Shown in pieces: positions 31,890 through 40,675 of a stretch of 64,000 nt of DNA; the first letter of the stretch is position 1, and each line of letters opens with the position of its first letter. Made by a program: the position numbers and the translations under genes. The notes beneath the pieces were generated by a model that saw nothing but the letters and a program-made list of their open reading frames with translations, searched no databases and was not told where the DNA came from. Origin of the DNA: JACVRW01 sp036519295 (GTDB taxonomy: Bacteria; Actinomycetota; Thermoleophilia; Solirubrobacterales; Thermoleophilaceae); the NCBI GenBank assembly GCA_036519295.1, contig DATDLN010000046.1:1-64000 (forward strand), read 5' to 3'.

Positions 31890-32636
31890 ATGAACGCCGC
31901 TGACGCCGGCGAGGTGATGACGATCGTGGCGGCGCGCCACCTTCGCCGCGCGAAGGTGTGCTTCATCGGCGTCGGCCGCCCGAGCACCGCCGCAATCTTG
32001 GCGCGCGAGGTCCACAACCCCGAGCTGGTGCTCGTCTACGAGTCGGGAACGATCGGCGCCAAGCCGCGTCGGATCCCACTCTCGATCGGCGACGGCGAGC
32101 TCGCCCAGACGGCGGACGCCGTCGTGTCGGTGCCCGAGATGTTCAACTATTGGGTCCAGCCCGGGCGGCTTGACGTCGCCTTCCTGGGGGCGGCGCAGAT
32201 CGACCGCTTCGGCAACCTCAACTCCACCGTGATCGGCGACTACGCGCACCCCAAGGTTCGCCTGCCGGGCGGGGGCGGCGCGCCCGAGATCGCGGCGGCG
32301 TGCGGCGAGGTCGTCGTGATCGCGCCGCACTCGCCTCGCACGTTTGTCGAGCGCCTCGACTTCGTCACCTCGGTCGGTTATGGCGACGGACCCGGCGCCC
32401 GCGAGCGCCTCGGCTTCCGCGGCGGGGGGCCCACCACGACGATCACCGACCTTGGCGTGCTTCAGCCCGATCCCGAGACGAAGGAGCTGACGCTGACGCA
32501 GCTGCACGATGGGGTGGACGCCGACCGGGTGCGCGAGGCCACCGGCTGGCCCCTCGCCGCCGCCGCCGAGCCGCGACGGACCGAGCCGCCCACGGACGAG
32601 GAGCTGGGCGCGCTGCGGGAGCTGACGAGTAGGTGA
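31890..32636 (+). CDS. pcaJ: CoA-transferase subunit B, probable 3-oxoadipate CoA-transferase
   Basis: 248 residues from the ATG at 31890. YESGTIGAKPRRIPLSIGD carries the E-S-G motif whose Glu forms the covalent CoA thioester in true CoA-transferases, unlike the IpdB hydrolases that lack it. Further features: VFLGAAQID-type LDVAFLGAAQIDRFGNLNST, RLPGGGGAPEIAAACG, and VERLDFVTSVGYGDG. With subunit A it transfers CoA to 3-oxoadipate (substrate inferred from pca context). Its stop overlaps the pcaB GTG (GTGA). Confidence 0.85.
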   Translation: MNAADAGEVMTIVAARHLRRAKVCFIGVGRPSTAAILAREVHNPELVLVYESGTIGAKPRRIPLSIGDGELAQTADAVVSVPEMFNYWVQPGRLDVAFLGAAQIDRFGNLNSTVIGDYAHPKVRLPGGGGAPEIAAACGEVVVIAPHSPRTFVERLDFVTSVGYGDGPGARERLGFRGGGPTTTITDLGVLQPDPETKELTLTQLHDGVDADRVREATGWPLAAAAEPRRTEPPTDEELGALRELTSR

Positions 32637-33991
32637 GCCCCCCACGGGAGAGCCTTTTCGCGGGCGTCTTCGCGCGGGGCAAAACGGCCGCCGAGGTCGA
32701 CGACCGCGCCTGGCTCCAGGCGATGCTCGACTTCGAGGCGGCCCTCGCGCGCGCGGGCGCGCGCGAGGGACTGTTACCGGCCGAGGCGGCCGAGACGATC
32801 GCGGCCGCCTGCCGCGCCGAGCTGTTCGACGTGGGGCATCTCGGCCGCGACGCGGCCGCATCGGGCAACCCGGTGGTCCCGCTCCTTCGAGCCCTGCGGA
32901 CCGAGCTGTCCGAGGACGCCGCCGCGCACCTCCATCGCGGAGCCACGAGCCAGGACGTGCTCGACACGGCGGCGATGCTGGTCGCGCGCCGAGCACTCGT
33001 GCCCCTGCTGGACGACGCCGGCGCGGCGGCCGCGGCCTGCGCCCGGCTGGCCGAGTCGCACCGGGACTCGGTTGTGATCGGCCGCACGCTGCTCCAGCAG
33101 GCCCTGCCGCTGACCTTCGCGCTCAAGGCATCGCAGTGGCTCGTCGGCATCGACGAGGCGCGCGAGCAGCTCGCGGCGGTCGCCAACGGCGTTCTCGCCG
33201 TGCAGCTCGGCGGCGCGGTCGGCACCCTGGCGGCGCTCGACGGCGAGGGCCTCGCCGTGGCGGCGGAGCTCGCACGCGAGCTCGAGCTCGGCGAGCCGAC
33301 GCTCCCCTGGCACGCCGTGCGCGTCAGGCCGGCCATGCTCGCCGGCGCGCTGAGCGTGCTGGCGGGCGCGCTCGGGAAGGTCGCGCGCGACGTGACACTG
33401 CTCGCTCAGGGGGAGGTGGGCGAGGCGCGCCCGCGCAAGGGCGGCGGCTCTTCCACGATGCCGCACAAGCGCAACCCGGTGGCCGCGGTGTCGACGCTCG
33501 CCTGCGCGCAGCGCGTGCCGGGGCTGGTGGCGACCATCCATGCGGCGATGGTCCAGGAGCACGAGCGCGCGGCGGGCGCCTGGCAGGCCGAGTGGGAGAC
33601 GTTCTCGGAGCTGCTGCGGCTCGTGGGCGCCGAGGCCGCGTGGGCGCGCGAGATGCTCGAGACGCTCGAGGTCGACCCCGGGCGCATGCGCTCGAACCTC
33701 GACGCCGCCGGCGACCTTGTAATGGCCGAGGGCGTCGCGACCGCGCTGGCGGCGCACCTCGGTCGAGGCCGCGCCCACGAGCTGGTGGAGGCCGCCGCCA
33801 GGCGCGCCGGCGAGGAGGGGAGGCCGCTGCGCGACGTTCTGGCGGAGCTGCCCGACGCGGCCGAGCACCTCGGCCCCGAGGGCCTCGATGGGGCGCTCGA
33901 CCCCGAGGCCTATCTTGGCGCCGCCTCCGAGTTGGTGGAGCGGGCGCTCGCGGCGCATCGCAAGACCCTCGACCACCAGGAGCCAACATGA
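32633..33991 (+). CDS. pcaB: 3-carboxy-cis,cis-muconate cycloisomerase
   Basis: 452 residues from the GTG at 32633. It is a member of the fumarase/aspartase superfamily, with the signature GSSTMPHKRNPVAAV at about 269-283, the conserved RGATSQDVLDTA (about 103-114) and LLQQALPLTFALKASQW. Length and the ending match PcaB of Pseudomonas and actinobacteria. It converts 3-carboxy-cis,cis-muconate to 4-carboxymuconolactone. Overlaps on both sides (pcaJ before, pcaC after by 4 bases) mark one operon. Confidence 0.95.
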   Translation: MSPPRESLFAGVFARGKTAAEVDDRAWLQAMLDFEAALARAGAREGLLPAEAAETIAAACRAELFDVGHLGRDAAASGNPVVPLLRALRTELSEDAAAHLHRGATSQDVLDTAAMLVARRALVPLLDDAGAAAAACARLAESHRDSVVIGRTLLQQALPLTFALKASQWLVGIDEAREQLAAVANGVLAVQLGGAVGTLAALDGEGLAVAAELARELELGEPTLPWHAVRVRPAMLAGALSVLAGALGKVARDVTLLAQGEVGEARPRKGGGSSTMPHKRNPVAAVSTLACAQRVPGLVATIHAAMVQEHERAAGAWQAEWETFSELLRLVGAEAAWAREMLETLEVDPGRMRSNLDAAGDLVMAEGVATALAAHLGRGRAHELVEAAARRAGEEGRPLRDVLAELPDAAEHLGPEGLDGALDPEAYLGAASELVERALAAHRKTLDHQEPT

Positions 33992-34362
33992 ACGACCCCC
34001 TCCACGAGCAGGGCATGGCGGTGCGCCGGGAGGTGCTGGGCGACGAGCACGTCGAGTGGGCCCGCGCGGCCACGACGCCCTTCACCGCCGACTTCCAGGA
34101 CTTCATCACCCGCTTTGCGTGGGGCAGCGTCTGGGCCCGCGAGGGCCTCGACCGACGCACCCGCAGCTGTCTCACCCTGGCCCTGCTGGCGGCGCTCGGC
34201 CGCGAGGGCGAGCTCGAGATGCATGTGCGCGCGGCGCTGCGCATCGGCGTGACCCCGGAGCAGATAGGCGAGGTGCTCCTGCACACGGCCGTCTACGCGG
34301 GCGTACCGGCCGCCAACTCCGCCTTTGCGATCGCCCAGCGCGTATTGGAGGAGACGTCCTGA
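33988..34362 (+). CDS. pcaC: 4-carboxymuconolactone decarboxylase
   Basis: 124 residues from the ATG at 33988. It is a CMD-family helical protein: WARAATTPFTADFQDFITRFAWG, then RTRSCLTLALLAALGREGE, LEMHVRAALRIGVTPEQIGEV, and HTAVYAGVPAANSAFAIA. It decarboxylates 4-carboxymuconolactone to the enol-lactone. It is a separate protein here, not fused to the hydrolase PcaD as in many actinobacteria (PcaL), and no pcaD is seen in the window. It is followed directly by the IclR gene, whose candidate CTG start overlaps its stop. Confidence 0.95.
   Translation: MNDPLHEQGMAVRREVLGDEHVEWARAATTPFTADFQDFITRFAWGSVWAREGLDRRTRSCLTLALLAALGREGELEMHVRAALRIGVTPEQIGEVLLHTAVYAGVPAANSAFAIAQRVLEETS
34347..34353 (+). 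promoter_or_regulatory. Shine-Dalgarno GGAGGAG supporting a CTG start
   Basis: GGAGGAG, inside the end of pcaC, is 5 bases before CTG at 34359. No ATG, GTG or TTG is in frame before or near this point, so the site points to CTG as initiator of the IclR gene. Confidence 0.55.
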
Positions 34363-35150
34363 CCGTTCCGGCCGAGCGCGATCGCGAGTACGTTCAGTCG
34401 CTCGGACGCGGCCTGTCGGTGATCCGCGCGCTGAGGGCGCCCGGATCGGGTCTGACGCTCACCGAGGTCGCGCGGGCGTCCGGGCTCACCCGCGCCTCGG
34501 CGCGGCGCTTCCTGTTGACACTCGAGAGGCTCGGCTACGTCCGAGCTGACGGCCGGCTCTTCGTCCTGACCCCGCGCGTGCTCGAGCTCGGCTACTCGTA
34601 CCTTTCGAGCCTTTCGCTGCCCGAGATCGCCGAGCCGCACCTCGAGCGCCTCGCCCGGCAGGTCCACGAGTCGTCGTCCGTCTCGGTTCTCGACGGCGAC
34701 GAGATCGTCTACGTCGCGCGGGTACCCACGAAGCGGATCATGACCGTGTCGATCAGCGTCGGAACGCGCTTTCCGGCGTACGCCACCTCTATGGGGCGTG
34801 TCCTTCTTGCCGAACTCGACCCCGCTGAGCTCGACTCCTTCCTCTCGCGGGCCGAACTACGGCCGCTCACCGACGGGACGCTGACCACCACCCCCGCGCT
34901 GCGCCATGAGCTCGACCGCGCCCGGCGCCAGGGATGGGCCCTGGTCGACGAGGAGCTCGAGGTGGGGTTGCGCTCGGTGGCGGCGCCGATCCGCGACGCG
35001 GGCCGCCGGGCCGTCGCGGCCCTGAACGTCTCGACTCACCCGAGCCGCACGACGCTGGAGGAGGTCCGCCGCGGCCTGCTCCCTCCGCTGCTCGAGACGG
35101 CCGCGCTGATCGAGCGCGACCTTGCTGCGGGTTCTCCGGGCGAAAGCTAG
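34359..35150 (+). CDS. pcaR: IclR-family regulator, probable pca operon activator (PcaR-like)
   Basis: About 263 residues. Winged helix: YVQSLGRGLSVIRALR, LTLTEVARASGLTRASARRFLLTLERLGYV. The IclR ligand domain has TVSISVGTRFPAYATSMGRVLLA and GWALVDEELEVGLRSVAAPIRD, the form typical of PcaR/PobR/CatR. These regulators bind beta-ketoadipate or aromatic acids and activate the pathway genes. The CTG at 34359 is the only initiator that fits: it overlaps the pcaC stop (CTGA) and sits 5 bases after GGAGGAG. The next in-frame canonical start would cut into the DNA-binding domain. Confidence 0.88.
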   Translation: MTVPAERDREYVQSLGRGLSVIRALRAPGSGLTLTEVARASGLTRASARRFLLTLERLGYVRADGRLFVLTPRVLELGYSYLSSLSLPEIAEPHLERLARQVHESSSVSVLDGDEIVYVARVPTKRIMTVSISVGTRFPAYATSMGRVLLAELDPAELDSFLSRAELRPLTDGTLTTTPALRHELDRARRQGWALVDEELEVGLRSVAAPIRDAGRRAVAALNVSTHPSRTTLEEVRRGLLPPLLETAALIERDLAAGSPGES

Positions 35151-35218
35151 GCGTTTTCGGGCCTTTGTGACGGTTCGCACACACCGGCGCGCAGGCCCCG
35201 CCCACACTCGCCCGTGTC

Positions 35219-37714
35219 ATGAAGCGACGCCGCCTCGGCTCGCGCTCCAAGCGCTACAAGCGCCGCCTGCCGGGGGTTCTCGGCTGGTCCTTCGCGGTGC
35301 TGGTGGGAGTCGCGGCGCTCGGCACCGTGGCTTACCTCCACGGCAACCAGCCCGCCACGGACGAGAAGCTTCTGAGCTCGCTGCATACCACGCTGGCCGA
35401 GCCGGCGGTGGCCGCGCTCGCGGGGTTCGCGGCCGCACTCATCGTCGCCTGTGGCGTCCGCCACCTGATCCTCGACTATCTCGCCTGGCGGCCCGGTCCC
35501 ATCCTGGCTGAGGAGTTCGCCGCGAGTCCCGACGTGGAGGGGGCCGACGTCAAGCGGCTGACGGCGGACTTCCGCGATCGCCTCGCCTTCTCGCACCTCC
35601 AATCGGCGGCGCCGGTCCCGGCCCCCGCCCAGCAGGGCAACTTCCTCGACCTGCTCACGGCGAACGGAGCGGGCGGAGGCAGCATGCTCGGGAGCCTGCT
35701 GGCCGTTCTGCGAGCGGCGGTGCCGGACCACGCCTACGAGGTCAAGGGGACGCTGGTCAGCCGCGCCGACCACCAGGGATGCGGCGTGACCGTCCACTTA
35801 GCCTGCGCTTACGGCCAGGCGGACCCCGGGCAGACCTTCTGGGACACCTCCTGGGATGCCGCCATCCGCCAAGCCGCCGACCACGCGACGGCCTACATCC
35901 TTCCGCGCACCCGGCTCTCTCGATCCCCGTGGTCGGGCTGGCGCGGCTTCGAGCTGCCCTCGACGCTGTTCCACAGCTACGAGCGTGCCGCGGAGCTCGA
36001 GCGCGAACGCCGCTACGACGAGGCGCTCGATCTCTATTACAAGGCGCTCGAGGCGGATCCCATGAACCTCGGGCTGAGGCTCCAGATCGGCTTCCTGCAG
36101 GAGAAACTCGCGCTGTTCCTCGACGCGCTCGCCACCCACGAGGGCATCTTCGAGGTGGCTCGTCCCGGGGAGCGCCCGGCCGTCTCGTCCGACCGTCCAT
36201 CGGACGTCCTGCTCACGCGCCGAGCCCGGCGCGACCGCCTCCGGCAGTTCTACCGCTTGCCCGCACGGCGCGATCGCGAGGCCGTCCTGCTCGTCGCCAA
36301 GTACCGGCGGGCGATCCTGCTCGGAGGGCAGGAGCTTCCACGACAATGGGCCATACGCCGGAGCGGGTCGCGGACGAATCGCCGCGACGTCCAGCGCCAC
36401 CAGCTGCGCGACCGGCTGAGGCCGGCGTTGATGGACCTGCTCCCCCGCGAGGACGACCTGGACGCGGTACTCGCCCAGCCGGAGCAGAAGGGCACACCCG
36501 AGCTGCGCCGGCGGTTCGAGGAGCTGCTCGTGCGCACCGCTATCCAAGAGTTGTCGGAGCTACGGCGCCAGCTTCCACGGCACACGCCGCGGAGCGACGG
36601 TGAACTTTCGAGGCAGGCCGTCGACCTGGCCGGTCTGTGGATGCAGGAGCGCCTCGCCCGGATCCTGGCCCAACCGATCCTCGCGGCCGATGAACTTGGC
36701 CGAAGCATCAGGAGGATCGAGGGACGGGCGCGCGGCTTCAGGCGCTGGCAGGAGCACTACAACGCCGCCTGCGTCTACGCGCTGCCGCTGCTCGACAGGG
36801 GGTCGACGCGGGACAGGAGTGAGGTCGACGAGTTCTCGACCCTGGCGGTGGAGCGCCTGAAGAAGGCGATCGCCTGCGCCGACAGCAGTTACATCGCGAG
36901 CAGGCGCGACTGGCTCATCAGCGACGATCCGGACCTGGACGGCCTCAGACCGGAGCGGGCTTTCAAGAGCTTCGAGGCCATGTACTTCCCGGCGGCGGCG
37001 CGCACGCCGAGGCGGCCACGGGATCTCCACAAGTGGGAGGTCTCGCGCTACACCATCGATCTTCTCGCCGCGACGGCCGAGCGCTGGGAGGAGGGCTGGC
37101 GCGCGCGCAAGGAGGGCCTCGAGTCCGATGTGGAGGTGACCACCCTCGCCGAGTGGCTTCGGGTCGAGGTTTCCGCCTGGAATCGCGTGCGAAAGGTCGC
37201 GATCAACCATCGCCACTGGCAGAGTCGAATGGCCCTGGTGAAGGACATGCGCCGGTGGAGCATGCGCCATGGCCTGCGGCCGCTCGAGGTTCAGTTCCCG
37301 CGGTTCACCGAAGAGGACGCGTCGTGGCTCGACGAAGACCGTGAGAAGGCTCCGGACGTGAGCCGGATGGTGAAGGCGAACGGGAATCGGCTCGAGACCG
37401 TCGCCGACACGATCGAGCGTCACGACGGGCAGAGCGGCTCCTGCAGGCTCGTGGCCGACCTGGAGCGCTGGCAGTCCGAGCTCGTCCGGCTCGACGTCAG
37501 CGCCCAGACGCTTGGCCGCGGCGACGCCGCCCGCCTGTGCGAGTCACACGCCGTGCTCTGGCGGGCTCTGCAGGGCTACCTGCGGGGCGGCGACCAGAAG
37601 CTGGCGAAGGCGATCGAGGAGACCGAGCGGATGTGGATCGCCGTAACTCGGAGCTGGCGCGCGGATCTGCGGTCGAACGGGCACGACCCCGCGTCAGTCG
37701 AGCACGCTCGCTAG
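35219..37714 (+). CDS. Large unidentified membrane protein with TPR-like segment
   Basis: 831 residues from the ATG at 35219. A very basic N-terminus (KRRRLGSRSKRYKRRLPG) leads into helix 1 (about 20-42) and helix 2 (about 60-85); the remaining 740 residues appear soluble. At about 255-320 lies a TPR-like pair of helices (AAELERERRYDEALDLYYKALEADP). Further on come long Arg/Glu-rich helical stretches and a Trp-rich part (RWQEHYNAACVYALPLLDRG) resembling TPR-like linkers. No catalytic motif is evident. It stands alone between the pca operon and a convergent aminotransferase gene whose stop it overlaps by 21 bases. I do not recognise the family. Confidence 0.75.
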   Translation: MKRRRLGSRSKRYKRRLPGVLGWSFAVLVGVAALGTVAYLHGNQPATDEKLLSSLHTTLAEPAVAALAGFAAALIVACGVRHLILDYLAWRPGPILAEEFAASPDVEGADVKRLTADFRDRLAFSHLQSAAPVPAPAQQGNFLDLLTANGAGGGSMLGSLLAVLRAAVPDHAYEVKGTLVSRADHQGCGVTVHLACAYGQADPGQTFWDTSWDAAIRQAADHATAYILPRTRLSRSPWSGWRGFELPSTLFHSYERAAELERERRYDEALDLYYKALEADPMNLGLRLQIGFLQEKLALFLDALATHEGIFEVARPGERPAVSSDRPSDVLLTRRARRDRLRQFYRLPARRDREAVLLVAKYRRAILLGGQELPRQWAIRRSGSRTNRRDVQRHQLRDRLRPALMDLLPREDDLDAVLAQPEQKGTPELRRRFEELLVRTAIQELSELRRQLPRHTPRSDGELSRQAVDLAGLWMQERLARILAQPILAADELGRSIRRIEGRARGFRRWQEHYNAACVYALPLLDRGSTRDRSEVDEFSTLAVERLKKAIACADSSYIASRRDWLISDDPDLDGLRPERAFKSFEAMYFPAAARTPRRPRDLHKWEVSRYTIDLLAATAERWEEGWRARKEGLESDVEVTTLAEWLRVEVSAWNRVRKVAINHRHWQSRMALVKDMRRWSMRHGLRPLEVQFPRFTEEDASWLDEDREKAPDVSRMVKANGNRLETVADTIERHDGQSGSCRLVADLERWQSELVRLDVSAQTLGRGDAARLCESHAVLWRALQGYLRGGDQKLAKAIEETERMWIAVTRSWRADLRSNGHDPASVEHAR

Positions 37715-38881
37715 GACACCGATCAGTCGGTCGACGTCCTCCGAGGTGACGTGGAGGTGTGGCGCGATCCGCAGCGAGCCTCCACGCATCGCGACGAAGC
37801 AATTCGCGCCCGCGAGCGCGGGAAGCACGCGCTCGCGCGCCTCCATGGGCAGTTCCAGACCGAGGATGTGCGGCCCCCGCTGGTCGGGGGAGGGTGGGCT
37901 CAGCCCGAGGGCCGCCGCGCGCTCGGCAAGCGTGGCGGTGGTTTCGGCGAGGCTGGCCGCGATCCGCGGCACCCGCCACTCGAGCAGCTGCTCGATCGCC
38001 GCGATCGCCATCGGCGTGAGGTGGAAGCTGGTGCGGGCGCCCATGTCGAACCGCCGCGCGCCCGGCTGGTACTCGTCGCTGTAGTCGTCGAGCCCCGTGA
38101 AGTCCTCCGCACCTACTCGCACGATCCAGTTCTCCTCGAGCGGCTCGCCGTCGCGGTGCTCCTCGGCGACGTAGAGGTAGGCGAGGCTGAACGGCGCCAG
38201 CAGCCACTTGTAGCCGACCGTCACGAGGAAGTCCGGCCGCACCCGCTCCATGTCGAACGACATCACCCCGACCGACTGACAGGCATCGATCACCAGCCGG
38301 GCCCCCACCGCGTGCGTGCGGTCGGCCACGGCCTCGAGGTCCACCAGCGCCCCATCGGTGGTGTGGACCTGCGGGACGCTCACGACCCGGATGCGCTCGT
38401 CGAGCACGGCGAGGATCGCGTCTGTCCAGGTCTGGCCCGGTTCCCGCCCCACCGTAACGATCTCGGCGCCGCTCTTCCGGGCTGCGGTGCGCCAGCTGTA
38501 GATCCCGGACGGGTACTCCCCGGCCAGCACGAGGATGCGATCTCCCGCGCGCAGGCGAAGGTTTCGCGCGGCGACCGCAAAGCCATAGCTCGTGGCCGTC
38601 ACCAGCGCAACGCCCTCGGCGTCGGCGCCGATCAACTGTCCAAACAGCCCCCGCAGGCGCTCGACATCGCTGAACCAGTCCGGGCTCGAGATCGTCCAGG
38701 GACGACCGCGGCGCTCGAGCGCCCGCTCACCGGCCTCCCGCACCCGACGCAGCTGCGGCGACAGGCTCGCAGTGTTGAAGTACGCGATCTCCGGCGGGAC
38801 CTCGAACGCCTCTCGCTGCGCACCCAGCGGGGCCTCGTCCAATTCTGCGCGGGCGCTCACGAGCCACAGCGTACGCGTCAC
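37694..38881 (-). CDS. Class V aminotransferase (cysteine desulfurase/isopenicillin N epimerase-like)
   Basis: 395 residues from the GTG at 38881, or 387 from the GTG at 38857. FNTASLSPQLRRV is the phosphate-loop start. Further motifs are TATSYGFAVAARNL, VPQVHTTDGALVDL, VIDACQSVGVMSFDM (the PLP Asp and Gln/Ser), and VTVGYKWLLAPFSLAYL with the Schiff-base Lys. MARTSFHLTP-type sequence (MGARTSFHLTPMAIAAI) follows. The fold and PLP binding are clear; it lacks the Cys loop of a cysteine desulfurase, so a small-molecule lyase, epimerase or kynureninase-like role is more likely. Substrate unknown. Confidence 0.88.
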   Translation of the reverse strand: MTRTLWLVSARAELDEAPLGAQREAFEVPPEIAYFNTASLSPQLRRVREAGERALERRGRPWTISSPDWFSDVERLRGLFGQLIGADAEGVALVTATSYGFAVAARNLRLRAGDRILVLAGEYPSGIYSWRTAARKSGAEIVTVGREPGQTWTDAILAVLDERIRVVSVPQVHTTDGALVDLEAVADRTHAVGARLVIDACQSVGVMSFDMERVRPDFLVTVGYKWLLAPFSLAYLYVAEEHRDGEPLEENWIVRVGAEDFTGLDDYSDEYQPGARRFDMGARTSFHLTPMAIAAIEQLLEWRVPRIAASLAETTATLAERAAALGLSPPSPDQRGPHILGLELPMEARERVLPALAGANCFVAMRGGSLRIAPHLHVTSEDVDRLIGVLASVLD

Positions 38882-38902
38882 GCTGTCTGTGGTCTGAGCC
38901 TT

Positions 38903-39650
38903 CTGCCCGACTACTCACGCCAGGCCAAGCGGTACGACGAGACGCGCGCCGCCAGCCTGTCCGTGCTGCGACCGCTGCTCGAGGCGCTCGCTGGCGCGCC
39001 CGGGCCGCGCCTTGCCGACATCGGGCGGCGGAACCGGCAACTACGCGCTCGCCCTGAGGCGAGAGGGGTGGACGCCCGTGGTCGTGGACCGCTCCGTGGA
39101 GATGCTGGAGCGCGCTGCCGCGAAGGGGCTCGACACCGTGGAGGGGGACGCGCAGGAGCTGCCGTTCGAGGACGAGAGCTTCGACGCCGCGACGATGATC
39201 TCCATGCTCCCACCACGTGGAGAATCGCGGTGCGGCGCTGGCCGAGCCCGGCGCATCCTGCGCCCCGGCGGCCGGCTCGTGCTCATGGGGTTCACCGGCG
39301 AGGACGCCGCTTCGCTCTGGGTCCTCGACTACTTCCCGACCAGCCACCGGTGGATGCAGGCAACCCATCCGTCCCGCGCGTCGATCCTCGCGGAGCTGCC
39401 GGGCGCCCGCCTTGTCGAGTTCGAGTTCGAGGACATGGAAGACGCATCGCTGGCGCCACTGTCGGCAGATCCCGAGCGCGTGCTGAACGCCGCCAATAGT
39501 GGCGCGACCAGCTACTTCGAGCGGATGCAGCGCGACCACCCGAAGGAGCTCCGGGAGGGACTCGCGCGGCTGCGGAAGGACATCGCCGCGGGCCGCGCCC
39601 CTCATCGAGCCGGCACCGCCACAGTACTGGGCTGGGCCAAGCCTCGCTGA
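38903..39650 (+). pseudogene. SAM-dependent methyltransferase with several indels
   Basis: The protein can be followed from PDYSRQAKRYDETRAAS (possible CTG start at 38903) through LADIG, a frame change near 39025, then GGTGNYALALRREGWTPVVVD (SAM motif I) and TVEGDAQELPFEDESFDAATM. Between about 39212 and 39246 the frame that continues reads PPRGESRCGAGR. A neighbouring frame gives HHVENRGAALAE, the expected sequence, before RRILRPGGRLVLMGF resumes. So there are at least three one-base indels in 750 bases, two of which compensate each other. An intact version would be about 248 residues, a class I methyltransferase of unknown substrate. It converges with the lipoprotein gene. Confidence 0.75.
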
Positions 39651-39652
39651 CT

Positions 39653-40603
39653 TCAGCGACCGCCGCGGAGCGTCAGCCGAACCGGTGCGCTGCTCGACTC
39701 CATCTCCTGCGCATTCGTCGCGTCCGCCCACAGCGTCACGCGCACGCGGGCAGGGATCCAGTCGCCCGAGCAGCGTTCGCCGGTGAAGCGGAGCCGGACG
39801 GTGCGGCTCTCGACTCGGGGGAGGACCGCGCCGGGCGGGACCTTGGCGCGTGCGATCTGGGCGGGCGGAAAGTAGCGAAGGGTCAGCCGGGCGGTCCGCT
39901 CGCCGGTCAGAGTGTTCAGGCAGGAGCTCCGCTCGCGGATCGAGACGCGGGCACGGGCGGCGCCGCCGTTCGGGTCGTGGGTCATAGCCGTGACCCGGAG
40001 CGGCTCCCCGAGGCGCGCGGCTGCCCGTGCCGGCGGGCTTCGATTCGAGGTCTCGATCGCGCGCGCGCCTCCCGCACGCTCGACGCGCAGACGAGCTTCG
40101 GGGACCGTCTCGTCGACGACCGGTACCTCCACGCGGCCGCGGCGGCGTTCCGACTCGGCCGGCGGCCGCCGGGCCGCCACCTGCCGCGGGGCGCGTACGA
40201 TCCGCACCTCGAGGGTCCAGGCCGCGTGGCCCGGCTTCGACCCCTTCAGCACGAACTGGTTGAGGCCGGGGCGCAGTCTCGTCACCCGCGCCGTGAAATC
40301 ACCTGTCGGCTCCACATCGACGGCGCCCGGCCGGCCGGTCCGGTTGTTCACGATCGTGACCCTGCTGTCGGGCGGGTCCACGCGGCCGTCGAACGCGAAC
40401 GATCCGCGCGAGGTCGAGCCCAGTGCCACGTCGGCGCCGTGGCCGCGGGCGGTGCCGGCATCGGGAGCACCGGCGCGTGGGCTCTTGAGCTCGGCCGATC
40501 CGGTCACCGCCCGCGCCGCCCGGCGCTCGCCCTGCTCGTCGTCGCCCTCGCAGCCGGAGACGAGGAGCAGCGCAGCGAGCAGGATCGCAGTCCTTCGGAT
40601 CAC
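39653..40603 (-). CDS. Putative lipoprotein of unknown function
   Basis: 316 residues from the GTG at 40603. The signal sequence IRRTAILLAALLLVSGC ends in a clear lipobox (LVSGC), followed by an acidic tail (EGDDEQGE). The mature protein is Arg/Pro-rich with one Ig-like stretch at about 70-135: FAFDGRVDPPDSRVTIVNN, then LRPGLNQFVLKGSKPGHAAWTLEVRIVR. This resembles bacterial adhesion or Glucodextranase B-type beta sandwiches. A second beta-rich part near the C-terminus carries two Cys (SSCLNT, GERCSGDW). It is probably an exported, membrane-attached protein; no function is assigned. Confidence 0.75.
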   Translation of the reverse strand: MIRRTAILLAALLLVSGCEGDDEQGERRAARAVTGSAELKSPRAGAPDAGTARGHGADVALGSTSRGSFAFDGRVDPPDSRVTIVNNRTGRPGAVDVEPTGDFTARVTRLRPGLNQFVLKGSKPGHAAWTLEVRIVRAPRQVAARRPPAESERRRGRVEVPVVDETVPEARLRVERAGGARAIETSNRSPPARAAARLGEPLRVTAMTHDPNGGAARARVSIRERSSCLNTLTGERTARLTLRYFPPAQIARAKVPPGAVLPRVESRTVRLRFTGERCSGDWIPARVRVTLWADATNAQEMESSSAPVRLTLRGGR

Positions 40604-40675
40604 AGGCGCGGGACTGTAGGTCCGGGAGCCCACTCGGCGCAATTTCTCCTGACGGCACGGTAATAAGCTGCGTGC

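Noticed and set aside
31013..32636. IpdAB-type steroid ring-opening hydrolase
   Set aside because: Subunit B keeps the ESG Glu needed for CoA transfer, and the genes are tied by overlaps to pcaB and pcaC.
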